From NCBI GenBank assembly GCA_012934845.2, contig WNNJ02002426.1, positions 1 through 64,000 on the forward strand: 64,000 nt of DNA. The letters are read 5' to 3'. Positions 55,195 to 64,000 of the stretch are shown here, piece by piece (within the stretch, counting starts at the first letter, position 1; the number at the start of each line of letters is the position of its first letter). Position numbers and translations under genes: made by a program. The notes under the pieces were generated by a model, which worked only from the letters and a program-made list of their open reading frames with translations, did no database searches and was not told the DNA's origin. The DNA is from Pomphorhynchus laevis (Eukaryota > Acanthocephala > Palaeacanthocephala > Echinorhynchida > Pomphorhynchidae).

Positions 55195-55556
55195 TAAAAC
55201 CTTTTAATTAACACGAACAGGAAAGTGTGAACCTGCACGCTTTTTTTACAATCTTCGTCGTGAAGCTTAACCCTGAACGAGTCTACCACAGACGCCTAAC
55301 CTCCAATGAGGTGTTTTGACCCATTTTAGCAAATTCCTTTCAGAGATTTACTGAGGGTTAATTTTTGTCGAAGTTGTGTAGCTACAGAGCCACACTGATG
55401 AGACCACCCTGTAGTGATTAGTAGACTTAGGTCGAAACGCCTCATTTGAGGCTAGGCGTCTTTGGTAGGCGCATTCCGGGTTAAACTTCCCGACGAAGAT
55501 TGTAAAAAAGCATGCAGGTTTACACTTTCCTGTTTGTGTTTATTAAAAGGTTTTAA
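55195..55556. mobile_element. Foldback element F2 with long inverted arms
   Basis: Left arm (55195 to about 55325) and right arm (about 55425-55556) are inverted copies over about 130 bp: AAAACCTTTTAAT, AACAGGAAAGTGT, ACAATCTTCGTCG, AGACGCCTA and CTCATT blocks match in order. About 12-15% of arm positions differ. No ORF. A hammerhead motif spans the centre and right arm. Confidence 0.85.
55386..55470 (+). ncRNA. Hammerhead ribozyme motif in foldback F2
   Basis: CTGATGA 55395-55401; stem II GACC/GGTC (55402-55405, 55430-55433) with a 24-nt loop; GAA 55434-55436; stem III ACGCC/GGCGT (55437-55441, 55455-55459) with an interior GCCTC-ATTT-GAGGC alternative pairing; cleavage C at 55460. Stem I pairs CCACA with TTTGG, one C-T mismatch. 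All core bases are in place. The left arm keeps a diverged copy of the stem III half only. Confidence 0.7.
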
Positions 55557-56025
55557 AGTTTATATGGCACCAAATGCATAACATTTCTTTACGGATGAAA
55601 TTTTAATCAAAATTAATTTATATTTTATTTGAAAAAATATTGTTTTTCTCAAAATTTTGGCATTGTGTCATATTAATTATTTGATCCAAACGTTTGATAA
55701 TAGAGTGGTGAAGTACATACTAACTAAGAATATTATTATTTTAAATGATCAAAATTTATATATTTTTTAATTTTACATGGAATGGAATCAAGTACAAATT
55801 AGAAAAAATAATATTGAAGTGGATAATATTTAACACCCAATTTAATAATGTGTGCAATAAACAAACCCATTTAATTTTAAACACGATAAGACGAATTTAA
55901 TGTAAATGTGAGTAGTAAACGAAAATTTTAGAAGGACATTAAATGGCATAGCAAGTCATTCGAATGTAGAGTTTGGATTTTCAAGCAATACAGGTGGTCT
56001 TGCTACAAACACTTTACTTGCATTT
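55557..56025. other. AT-rich spacer
   Basis: Nothing recognised. Confidence 0.35.
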
Positions 56026-56058
56026 GTAAAAAAGGATTTATTTTGACGTGGCGAATTG
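56026..56058 (-). mobile_element. Scrap of a LINE-A 3' end
   Basis: AAAAAAGGATTTATTTTGAC then GTGGCGAA is the complement of the LINE-A 3' tail (TTGCCACGT...AAATAAATCCTTTTTT). Confidence 0.6.
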
Positions 56059-56650
56059 TAGTGTTGGAACGATTAATACCTATCAATATTAATCGTCATA
56101 TTTCAAATAATATATTACATCTGGCCCAGCATGGATTTCGCTCGCGTCAATCAGCACGCTCCAATCTTTTGATTACTATGCATGATTGAACATAATCATT
56201 TAATATGGGCATTGATTTTGATGTCACATTTGCTGATTTTTCTCGACCATTTTATGCAGTCGATTACTGATTTCTTATTGAAAAACTTGGACAATATCGT
56301 TTTGATTCAGTAATTGTCAATTAGATTATTATGTATTTGATAGGAAGAAGTGTTGCAGTTCGTGTCAATAGAATCCTATCCGATTGAATTCGTATTTATA
56401 CTGGCGTTCCACAGGGATTCATTCATGGATCAGTATTGTTGGACCTGTTCATTAACGAGCTTCCGTTTCTGCTTCAGTAGAAAGTATTACTCTATGCTGA
56501 TGATCTAAAGATATAGCGCCACATCGTTTGTATTGAGGAGCAATTAAGTCTGACCTTGATATATTGACAACATGGTCATTTAAAAACAATTTAGTTATTA
56601 ATGAGCCCAAATGTGCCTATATGCATATTGGAATTGCTAAATATATCCTT
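56050..56650 (+). mobile_element. CR1/Jockey-like LINE RT remnant (LINE-C)
   Basis: In shifting frames: VLERLIPININRHI, LAQHGFRSRQSARSNLL, DFDVTFADFSRPFYAV (motif A, Asp kept), TGVPQGFIHGSVLLDLFI (motif B), VLLYADDLKI (motif C) and NNLVINEPKCAYMHIG. Clearly an RT of the CR1/Jockey type, distinct from LINE-A and LINE-B. Several stops; dead. Confidence 0.8.
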
Positions 56651-57224
56651 GTATAAATTAGCTATAAAACTTCAAATATGAAGTCTCGTTAATTTTCTGG
56701 AAATTGACGCCCATTTAATAGCTTTGTATGCACGATATTACCATTTCATGTTGAATACGTGTTCGCAGTGATTTTACGTCCGTCGTAAATAAAATATAAT
56801 TTTGTATTTATTTCGAAACTTGTTAATTTTTCTTCATTAAACAGTTTTAAAATATCCGACTTTGTGATGAAGAACATAAAAATCAACATATCATACATTG
56901 GTATGTACTTCTGCCCAAAACCTTGTTACTTTTGAAATAATGGACTTGGTATTATCAAATAGACTAAATATAAAAGAATTTAGAAATAATAAAATATGTT
57001 TTAAACGTAATCAATTACGTCTATAACTTAAATAACAGAAGATATAGGCTTTATTTTTTTGGTACATAAATTGTCATGAGATTTATTCCCCCTTTTCACG
57101 TTAAATGTGAATAAATAATATTCTCAAGACATTTACTTTATATATAAATTTTCTAAAGTAACAATTTTATATTCATTTGTTAATGTATAACGTAAATAAA
57201 ATATAATATTAATATAATTATAAT
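56651..57224. other. AT-rich spacer
   Basis: Nothing recognised. Confidence 0.35.
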
Positions 57225-58025
57225 GTATTCTTCCACGTGAATTCAGAGATAGTATGGCTATGCGGTATGCTTGGGAACCGAATGACATGCCCACGAGATG
57301 CATATGCAATACTCCTGCATGCTTGAAGCATCTCCTTTTATGTCGGCGTGGAGGGTTGCAGATTTTTCGTCACAATATCGTTCGTGATATCCTTACCCGA
57401 AATCTAACGACTGTTTGTCATGGTGTAGGAATCGAACCTGTACTCGATAGTCCCAGCGTAGATCACGTATTCACCAATAGTGCAACGACAAGAGATCTTG
57501 ACGCACGAGTGGATATCGTCTGTACTGGACTGTTTCCCGGTAGATTAGAGCGGACGTATATAGACGTCAGCATTTTCAACAACCTTGCCGAATCTTACCG
57601 TACAAGCAGTCCAGTGCGTTCAACTTCCACGAAGCAAGAAAGAAGTCTAAATATGAGGAACGGGTTCAACAGATTGCAAGAGGCACATTTGTTCCCTTCA
57701 TCGCTTCGACAAACGGCGGATTGAGTGAAAGCTCTCGTGCTGTGTTGCGCCGAATCGCCTTTCTGCAGGCGCAGAGGTCTGACCAAACGACATACGCACA
57801 GTGCTTGACTCGCATTACACGTGAAATCGGTGTTGCCCTATGCCGCGCGGCGTCGATATGCATCCGGGGTTACCGTTCTTCAAGTGGAAAGGCCGTCCGC
57901 CTCGAGCAACAGGAGCCTTAGCTAAAGCACACGCCCCGTAACATGAAATTCAAACATAATGATATTTGGGTTAAATTCCCTTTGTAAACTTTGTGAATAA
58001 AGCTTTTCTTCTTTAAAAAAAATAT
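57225..58025 (+). mobile_element. C-terminal part of the restriction-like-nuclease RT element
   Basis: 5'-truncated. 57254-57724: MAMRYAWEPNDMPTRC, a C-x-C...C...H finger ending CRRGG, then RDLDARVDIVCTGLFPGR and ERTYIDVSIFNNLAESY (nuclease). One frame change later (57721-57921): LSESSRAVLRRIAFLQAQRS, then CRAASICIRGYRSS and a stop. AATAAA at 57996-58001 and an A run at 58015-58022 give a normal retroposed 3' end. It is better preserved and GC-richer than the 45.4-kb copy, so probably younger. Confidence 0.8.
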
Positions 58026-58637
58026 AATGTATAATGTAACAATTTTAATAATTCGTTCATTATTATTTTGTTTTTGAAAATTGATAGACAAAATCCTCAA
58101 AATTTGCTAATTAAAACTTTATAACGCAAAACAAAAAGTTATGTTACTATATGGAATTGATCGGTTCTGCAAGAAACTTGATTAATACAGCGGAAAGTTG
58201 AGATAGTAGTTATCGAATAAATTCAATAAAATAAGTTAGAAATAATAAAAAATTAAACTTAATTAATAATACATAACTTAATTGGCAGAATATATTAACC
58301 AAATTTTCTATACACATGTATTGATATGCCTTTTATCCTCCTTTATCCTCCTTTGATAGGTCATTTAAAAAATTGAACCATCAAAGCCAAATAATTGATC
58401 TAAAAAATTGACCTAACAAAATATTCTTAAAAATTCATATATTACAATTATTTGATATAAAATATTGTTTAAAATAGTGATTACAACACTAAATAAGAAC
58501 GGTAAAACAAGAGATACTTTTTAGTTAGAGTTATTATAATACACAATCATGTAGTTATTTACCTTTTCAGGTATAAAGTTGCGATCTTTCTTCAATATCG
58601 TTTTAACATTGAAAATGATCGTTCGACTGGTACTGTT
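58026..58637. other. AT-rich spacer
   Basis: No gene. CTCCTTTATC is repeated at 58336-58356; AATTGACCTAACAA at about 58407. Confidence 0.35.
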
Positions 58638-58670
58638 GTTAAAAAAAGGATTTATTTTAACGTGACAAAT

Positions 58671-58686
58671 GCGTGCCAGCGCACGC
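58671..58686 (-). other. LINE-A 3' terminal stem-loop
   Basis: GCGTGC-loop-GCACGC before the ATTTGTCACG 3' signature. Confidence 0.55.
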
Positions 58687-58717
58687 TTACATGACCACAA
58701 CAAAACAAGACTGTGAA

Positions 58718-59653
58718 TCAGGTGTCGAGAAGGTGTGAACGGAGGAGGTGTTTGAATGTGATAAAAGAAGGAGCGCGGCGGACGTCGAGAGAGAGTTGAT
58801 TCCAGGCGAGTGAGGTGGCGACGAGGAAGGATCGGAGACCGTAGTTGTTGGAGTAATTGGGAACGTGGAGTAAGAGGGTATGACTGGAACGCAGCGATAG
58901 CGAGGTGGGGCGAGTATCGTCAAAGAAAGGAAGGTTGATGAACGATGGGAAGTCGACAGCGATGAGACGAAAGGTAACGAGAAGAAGGCGGAGTTTGATG
59001 CGGATGTGGATGGTGGGCCAGGAGAGTTGGGCAAAATATGTGGATGTGTGGTCGAAGCGACGGAGACGAAAGAGCACTCGAACGGCGGAGTTGATTATGC
59101 GTTGTAGGGGTAGGATGATGGATTTTGGAGAATTGGCGAAAAGGCTAAGGCAGTAATCGATTTTAGGGAAAAGAAACGATGAAAGAAGAGACATACAAGA
59201 ACGGAAGTCGATAAGGGGGCGGATACGGCGGATATCACGGAGAATTAAGTTAGATGAGCGGACCTTGTCACGGACGAAGGGTTTAAGGGAAAGGTGATCA
59301 TCGAAATGGAAGCCTAAGAAAGTGAGATTGTGGACTATGGGGATGATCGATGAGGCAAAATATACAGTGGGAGGAGATATGTTTGGTTTACGGGGGAGGA
59401 TCCACATTATTTTGGACTTTTCGGGGTTTAGAACGAGATGGAGATTGGAGTGACGTTTGTAGATAGAAGAAAGACAGTTGGAGGCAGAAATGCTGATATC
59501 GTGTATGCGATGTGCGGGTGCATGATCATAGATTAGAATGTCATCGGCATATTGCATGACCTTAAAGGAGTAAGGTTTGATAAACAGAGATAGATCGCCA
59601 AGCAGAAGAGAGAAAAGCAGGGGACCTAGGACTGAACCTTGTGGACCCCGCAA
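58718..59653 (-). CDS. LINE-A ORF2, RT palm end to C-terminus
   Basis: 311 codons: QGSVLGPLLFSLLLGDL (motif B), MQYADDILIYDHA (motif C), LNPEKSKIMWILPRKP, FLGFHFDDHLSLKPFV, then a long C-terminal region with IINSAVRVLFRLRRFDH and NYGLRSFLVATSLAWNQL. Joined to the upstream frame by one frame change at the start of motif B. Confidence 0.85.
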   Translation of the reverse strand: MRGPQGSVLGPLLFSLLLGDLSLFIKPYSFKVMQYADDILIYDHAPAHRIHDISISASNCLSSIYKRHSNLHLVLNPEKSKIMWILPRKPNISPPTVYFASSIIPIVHNLTFLGFHFDDHLSLKPFVRDKVRSSNLILRDIRRIRPLIDFRSCMSLLSSFLFPKIDYCLSLFANSPKSIILPLQRIINSAVRVLFRLRRFDHTSTYFAQLSWPTIHIRIKLRLLLVTFRLIAVDFPSFINLPFFDDTRPTSLSLRSSHTLLLHVPNYSNNYGLRSFLVATSLAWNQLSLDVRRAPSFITFKHLLRSHLLDT

Positions 59654-61257
59654 AAAATAGGGATGGGAGGGGAGGATGATGAATTAGAACAGACGCGAAA
59701 GGAACGGTCGGATAGATATGAGGCGAACCATGCTACGGAGGAGGAAGAAAAGCCGTAATCATAACGAAGGCGAGAAAGGAGGACGGAGTGGTCGACAATG
59801 TCGAATGCGGAGGAGAGGTCGAGGGAGATGAGAATACTATATAGAGCCTTGTCTCGAGAAATGTGTAAGTCGTTGTACACTTTTATGCATGCGATTTCTG
59901 TCGAGTGATTAGAGCGGAAAGCGGATTGGAAAGGAGGGTACAGATTGGATGAGGAGAGATAAGCGTTGATTTGTATTAAGATGAGGCGTTCTAAGAGCTT
60001 AGAAAGAGTAGGGAGTAGTGAAATGGGGCGATAGCTAGAAGGAAGGGAGGGGTCGAGCGATTGTTTCTTAAGGAGGGGACGAACGATTGCGGATTTCCAG
60101 TGTGAAGGAAATATAGCACTGCGGATGGACGAGTTAAACAAGGTGGTGAGAAATGGGGATATCGATGAGCATATAGATTTTAATATGTGAGTAGGCAGGG
60201 GATCGGCAGGTGAGGTTTTGTTGGGCAAGGACATGAGGACAGATGATACTTCTGTAGGTGAGACTGGGAGAAGATGAAAGAGTTCCGGGAGGATGAGATT
60301 AGACTGGGCAGAGTGGGATAGGATGGAGACCGGGGTGTGAGAGAGCAACGTTGATACTTTAGTCTGGAGAAATGACGAATAATCATTGGCTTTGATGTTG
60401 CACGGCGAAGAGGAGCGAGCAAGGATTGAGTTAAAAGTATGCCAGAGAGTCTTAGAGTTGAATGAAGTGATGATTTTATGCTGCCAGGAGTTGCATTTGG
60501 TACGTAGTAGGTTGAGATGAGACCGGCGAAGAGCAAGATAGGAATCACGGAAAGACGGAGTGTTCGAGCGGAAATCACGTCTGAGAGAGCGGTGATAGAC
60601 TCGAAAAGCATGGCGGAGTCGACGCTTTGATAGTAGGCATTGGATGTCAAACCATGGGGCACGGTGCAAGCGACGGTGTGGGTGAGACTTGAAGGGCAAG
60701 AGAATATCGAGAGTGGATGTGAGTTCAGAGTCGAAAAGAAAGGCGAGATCGTGAGGAGATGATTTTGTTATTGTGGGTAATGATAGAGATGATTTGAGTA
60801 AGGCATAGCGGAGAAGGGAGAGGTCAAGATTTTTCCAAGGGCGACGTAGAATTGTAGGTGTGTGAGGAGGGGTGTGGTTGTGAGTGAGATCAATGGTGAT
60901 AAGAAAGTGATCGGATAGACCAGGATCAGAGATGGACAGTGAGGTGTAGGCAGCAAAATGATCGGGGACAGCGATGATGTTGAGTGCCCCACCAAGTATA
61001 TGTGTGAGGGCAGTGGAGATTAGTTTGTAATTGTAGTTGGATAGAATGTTGATGAACCGGATGGAATCCGTGGAAGAGGGGCGGTCTAGGCGGATATTGA
61101 ATTCGCCTAGAAGGAGTGAAGGGATTGAGGACAAAGCACAATGAGAAAGGAGGTCACCGAGTTCGGTAAAAAATAAGGCAGTAGGAGCTGATGAACCAGG
61201 ACGGTATACAATGGCGAGATCTAGAGTGATCGGGTTAGAATAACGACAAGTGAGCAA
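59626..61257 (-). CDS. LINE-A ORF2, endonuclease end and RT fingers/palm
   Basis: 543 codons. Endonuclease: LDLAIVYRPGSSAP, SLLLGEFNIRLDRP (GDFN motif with the catalytic Asp changed to Glu) and DPGLSDHFLITIDL (SDH intact). RT: MSLPNKTSPADPLPTHILKS, AIVRPLLKKQSLDPSLPSSY, RPISLLPTLSKLLERLI, SAFRSNHSTEIA, ILISLDLSSAFDIVDHSVLL (motif A). The frame continues upstream of the first start codon and is lost at the palindrome at 61312-61358. Confidence 0.85.
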   Translation of the reverse strand: MLTCRYSNPITLDLAIVYRPGSSAPTALFFTELGDLLSHCALSSIPSLLLGEFNIRLDRPSSTDSIRFINILSNYNYKLISTALTHILGGALNIIAVPDHFAAYTSLSISDPGLSDHFLITIDLTHNHTPPHTPTILRRPWKNLDLSLLRYALLKSSLSLPTITKSSPHDLAFLFDSELTSTLDILLPFKSHPHRRLHRAPWFDIQCLLSKRRLRHAFRVYHRSLRRDFRSNTPSFRDSYLALRRSHLNLLRTKCNSWQHKIITSFNSKTLWHTFNSILARSSSPCNIKANDYSSFLQTKVSTLLSHTPVSILSHSAQSNLILPELFHLLPVSPTEVSSVLMSLPNKTSPADPLPTHILKSICSSISPFLTTLFNSSIRSAIFPSHWKSAIVRPLLKKQSLDPSLPSSYRPISLLPTLSKLLERLILIQINAYLSSSNLYPPFQSAFRSNHSTEIACIKVYNDLHISRDKALYSILISLDLSSAFDIVDHSVLLSRLRYDYGFSSSSVAWFASYLSDRSFRVCSNSSSSPPIPIFCGVHKVQS

Positions 61258-61258
61258 T

Positions 61259-61621
61259 TCAAAAGAGCAAGGACTGAAAGGGGGATTGATTTTGGGAAGA
61301 GACGCGGGGTGATTCTCTAATCATGGCGGCACGCGTGGTGCCGCTATGATTAGAGAATTTAGAAGGGCATGAGCTGAGGGGGCGGGCGGATTCGACTAGG
61401 GAGCAACCGGTAGAGAGCAGACGGTGAATGGAAAGGTCGTCGGAATCTGAGTGCCAGGATTCGGTGAGGCAGAAGAGATCGATGGATTGCTTGGTGAATA
61501 GGTTGAGGATAAGATCGGATTTATTGAGAATAGATCTAGTGTTAAGGAGACCGAGGCGGAAACCGTGTGTTGTGGCGAAAGAGTCTAGTGGAGAAGACAT
61601 ATAGGAGAGATGGAGCGCCAT
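61259..61621 (-). CDS. LINE-A ORF2 start: N-terminal endonuclease
   Basis: 120 codons: GLLNTRSILNKSDLILNLF (first endonuclease strand with the N-x-R-S motif), DLFCLTESWHSDSDD (catalytic Glu). The last third is out of frame with ORF2 after the palindrome. Confidence 0.7.
   Translation of the reverse strand: MALHLSYMSSPLDSFATTHGFRLGLLNTRSILNKSDLILNLFTKQSIDLFCLTESWHSDSDDLSIHRLLSTGCSLVESARPLSSCPSKFSNHSGTTRAAMIRESPRVSSQNQSPFQSLLF
61312..61358. repeat. 47-bp palindrome breaking the LINE-A endonuclease
   Basis: ATTCTCTAATCATGGCGGCA plus C, five-base loop GCGTG, then the reverse complement with one mismatch. Other LINE-A copies give no sign of it at this place. Confidence 0.75.
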
Positions 61622-62359
61622 CGAATTTTTGGACGGGTGTGGACAACTTGAAAATTTCCGTCTATGTTTCGGATGGCGAGTGATGTTTCGCCGTTTTCCT
61701 CGCGACGGCGTTTTTCGATGCGGGCTGAAGAGATTTGAGCGATTTCAGAAGGGGCGCGATCGGGGAAAATTCGAGTGGTTGAAGATGACATGAGTTTGAA
61801 TCGTTGAGAGAGGACAGAAGACGCGTGAGAGCGATGCTTGAAAACAATTTTTAGGAGAGGGGGCTGGGAAGGATTGGATTGAGAAGATTTGTTTAGACGG
61901 ATAAATGCGACAGGAGAAATGTCCTTGAAAAAGGATGGTTTATCCGCAGGGACAATATACGAGAGGATGGATCTGAAGGCGGAAACATCGTAGTCTAGAC
62001 GTGCTTGTGGAGATAAGGAGTTAGAAGGCGTGATATTAGTGACAATGACGCAACGATCGCGAGAAGCAAAGCGCTTCCGTAAAGGAGGACGACTGACGTG
62101 AGTAGGTGAGATCACGATAGAAGAGCTGGCAGTTGATGATTTGGAGGGATTTGATTTGACGACTGGAGACAGAGGATAATGATAATAAAGAGGGTGGCAA
62201 GCGATGTGAGGAAAGGTTATGAGTGGAAGGATAGTGGAGGTTGGTGGAGGTGATTTTGATTGATGGATGCAAGGTATTGAGAAACGAGACGGGAAGGACG
62301 GGACGTGGGGTGTCGGGGAGTGAAAATACATTAGTTGTAACAATTTGCGGCTCCGTCAC
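61585..62359 (-). CDS. LINE-A ORF1 protein (two frames)
   Basis: The N-terminal part (MTEPQIVTTNVFSLPDTP) lies in the 62359-62036 frame and the C-terminal part in the 62343-61585 frame: CVIVTNITPSNSLSPQARLD, PLLKIVFKHRSHASSVLSQR, TRIFPDRAPSEIAQ, RREENGETSLAIRNIDGNFQ. The last half looks like the RNA-binding region of LINE ORF1 proteins, with a charged helix before the end. It overlaps the ORF2 start by 37 nt. Confidence 0.65.
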
Positions 62360-62400
62360 TGTCTCGGTAGATTTATCATAAACTTGACAAAATCCATCTT

Positions 62401-63720
62401 GCTGCGATACAATTTGCGGCTCAAGTTGTTGGCGAGGTTTGACAAAGCATGGCGTACGTGGCCGGCGATACTTGGGAATTCTTGAAGTTTAAAATATCTC
62501 CGACCTCATGTCTTGATAAGCGATCCTGTAGATATTGTTTTATGTTACAAGGATCATCTCCGAATTGAAAACCTTCAATGCGGTTGTGTGCATCGACTAG
62601 TGTAAGCGCAGGACTTTCGAATTCTGTTATCACAATTGATAATTCATGGTAACTCGAGTATATATTCATCAGATCTGTTATCAAGCTGTTTGCTTGTACA
62701 GATTCCTTTGCCATTTTCACAATTATCCCGCCATCTTTTAAGTCATTTACAATGGTTTTAATTTCTGGTAGGTTTTTGGCATAATAGAAAGCAGAATTAA
62801 GCTAACTCCCCCATCGAGTAACTACTGTATCCAATGGAGATCCTATGTCCGTGAACAGTGAATGGCGTTCCATCGATTTGACCGTTAAATTTTTTACGCA
62901 TCCAATCAAGTTATCTACATATTGGAAATATGCCCAAATACGTAGAGCACAATTGTGTAGCATGTGGCAAAAGCAAGTAATGTGAAAAAGCTGTGGATAG
63001 AGATCCTTCAAAGTCCTTCCGGCAGATACCATGTAACTAGCTGCGTTCGAAAGAAAAAGATTGATTTGATCTATTCTCATATCAATCTTTCTAATCAGGT
63101 CGTCGACCGTTTGAACAATTGCCTGTGAGTTGACATGGCCTTCTATCACCGCACATCTTACTAGATAAGATTTAGTCAGAGATTCTATGCTGCCCATCAT
63201 AATATTTACAAAATGTTTTACACGGATTGTAGTTTCATTCCACAATCATAAAAACTTGCTTCTGCTGCAACAAGCTCTTTATAAAATTAAAATTTTCTTC
63301 AGCTTCGAGAGCGGCTAAATTTCGGCAGGTATCCTCGCATGGTAGCTGAACTCTTAAATCTTGAAAAAGTAATCGCAAGTGTGGATTTCTTAATTTGTGT
63401 AACGGTATATTGGCAGACAGAAAGTTGTGTACAATTTTCTTTGCCAAATCCGTTCGCTCCAGTTTTATAAACGTTTGTTTTGATCCAGAGATAGCCGTCG
63501 TCAAATGATGTTGGTGCTTCAAGGTGTTTCTGTGACTATCGACAAAATATCTCTTGTCGAAGCGAACATTGGTGCAGCACAATTGACAGTAAAGGTCGTT
63601 ATCCGGTGTACATATGAATTCTGATGGGAATTCCTGTACTATTCGATTAATTTTTTGAATATTCGATTGAGGATTTCTTGGCCTGTTTATCTTTTTATAT
63701 TATTTTTGATTACCACAGTT
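62401..63720 (-). mobile_element. hAT-type DNA transposon remnant
   Basis: Transposase in three frames on the minus strand (63690-63235, 63245-62802, 62801-62421). The N-terminus has a BED-like finger: LYCQLCCTNVRF then HRNTLKHQHH. The middle has LFLSNAASYMVSAGRTLKDL and YPQLFHITCFCHMLHNCALR, the hAT RNase H-like region (usual LSDAASYM; the Asp is Asn here). VVTRWGS follows, then a stop, then LVDAHNRIEGFQFGDDP. It is of the short CGGBP1-like hAT kind; the C-terminal dimerisation domain was not seen. LINE-A abuts its 3' side. Terminal repeats not identified. Confidence 0.75.
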
Positions 63721-64000
63721 GATATCACCGTTTGATTTGTATTCTTATTTATAGATTATCTCTGTAATTTGATTCGTCATCGTTGCCGGCATAATTAGTA
63801 ATTAATAATAAGGTCAAATAATGAAATTGGATCACGAGTCAACTTAATTAATTAGGTTAAATGATTATACAGTACAAATAATAGAAAATTGACCTAACAA
63901 GAAATGTTGACCTAATATCAAAAAATTGACAAAAAATTGACATAATAACTTCTTAACTATAATAATTAATTTGATATGTGACATTTGTGCGGATCACAGT
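63721..64000. other. AT-rich end of the window
   Basis: No gene. Contains TTGACCTAACAAGAAATG and further TTGACxTAAT phrases at 63887-63950, possibly the end of a DNA transposon. Confidence 0.35.

Larger units (their letters stand above)
58638..62400 (-). mobile_element. LINE-A, near-complete copy
   Basis: An APE-type non-LTR retrotransposon. On the minus strand: ORF1 (62359-61585, with one frame change), then ORF2 with an APE endonuclease (61621 to about 60900), reverse transcriptase (about 60250-59300) and a C-terminal region to 58718, then 3' UTR, hairpin and AAATAAATCCTTTTTTT. Frame breaks: one in the endonuclease at a 47-bp palindrome, one near RT motif B (59626-59653). Its C+T-rich coding strand contrasts with the AT-rich surroundings and it is the best-preserved copy, so the most recent. 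Confidence 0.9.

Noticed and set aside
58905-59156. Arg-rich plus-strand ORF
   Set aside because: Antisense shadow of the C+T-rich LINE-A ORF2.
58400-63905. AATTGACCTAACAA near 58407 and 63889 as the terminal repeats of one hAT element containing LINE-A
   Set aside because: The two are in the same orientation, not inverted, and related phrases recur in between and at 45101-45132.
1-64000. CRISPR arrays, operons, bacterial insertion sequences, LTR elements or viral relics
   Set aside because: No spacer-repeat arrays, Shine-Dalgarno-led gene runs, paired LTRs, gag/integrase or capsid-like frames were seen; all signs are of animal nuclear DNA.

Overview
The window looks like nuclear DNA of a small-intron, AT-rich invertebrate, most like a nematode-type animal; the species cannot be told from sequence alone. 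The signs are metazoan genes (G-protein beta-5, a three-LIM protein, COX17, a polycystin pore exon), introns of 47-57 nt beside multi-kilobase repeat-filled ones, a short 3' UTR, roughly 70% A+T between genes, and a heavy load of non-LTR retroelements and hairpin elements. No bacterial, organellar or LTR/viral signature was seen.

Host genes. (1) A complete ten-exon G-protein beta-5 gene (GNB5 / gpb-2 type) runs on the + strand from about 27.2 to 41.6 kb. Its exons sum to 1050 nt (349 codons plus stop). Exon 1 lies in a roughly 545-bp tandem duplication, the last intron is GC-AG, and the last coding exon is four codons. (2) An exon for the pore and last transmembrane helix of a polycystin-family (PKD2/TRPP) channel lies antisense inside its third intron. 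(3) An intronless three-LIM-domain protein is at 13.4-14.1 kb (+). (4) COX17, the mitochondrial copper chaperone, is at 48.7-48.9 kb (-). (5) A short single-membrane-span ORF is at 8.8-9.0 kb (+).

Retroelements. LINE-A (APE-type) has five copies: 0.5-1.4, 1.56-1.8, 50.9-51.9, 52.1-54.8 kb (+) and a near-complete one at 58.6-62.4 kb (-). LINE-B (APE-type with a Cys-rich ORF1 finger) has a near-complete copy at 15.1-19.2 kb (-), copies at 19.4-20.6, 24.5-25.9 and 43.2-44.9 kb (+), and debris at 22.9-24.0 kb. A different RT element with a C-terminal restriction-like nuclease is at 45.4-48.4 kb (+), with C-terminal pieces at 20.8-21.1 (-) and 57.2-58.0 kb (+). There are also CR1/Jockey-like RT remnants (5.8-6.4 and 56.05-56.65 kb), a Penelope-like RT remnant (31.2-31.6 kb), a hAT transposase remnant (62.4-63.7 kb, -), tRNA-derived SINE material and a dispersed AT-rich MITE family.

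The most unusual content is a set of hammerhead ribozyme motifs. One with a fully canonical core lies in the sense strand of GNB5 intron 1 (28.39-28.45 kb). Two lie head-to-head in a 275-bp near-perfect palindrome in GNB5 intron 9 (40.44-40.71 kb). One lies in a 363-bp foldback element (55.2-55.56 kb). A second foldback family (9.6 and 33.5 kb) keeps only part of a hammerhead. Both main LINE families also end in a 3' stem-loop whose pairing is kept by compensating changes between copies. These are read from sequence only; no search or folding program was run.
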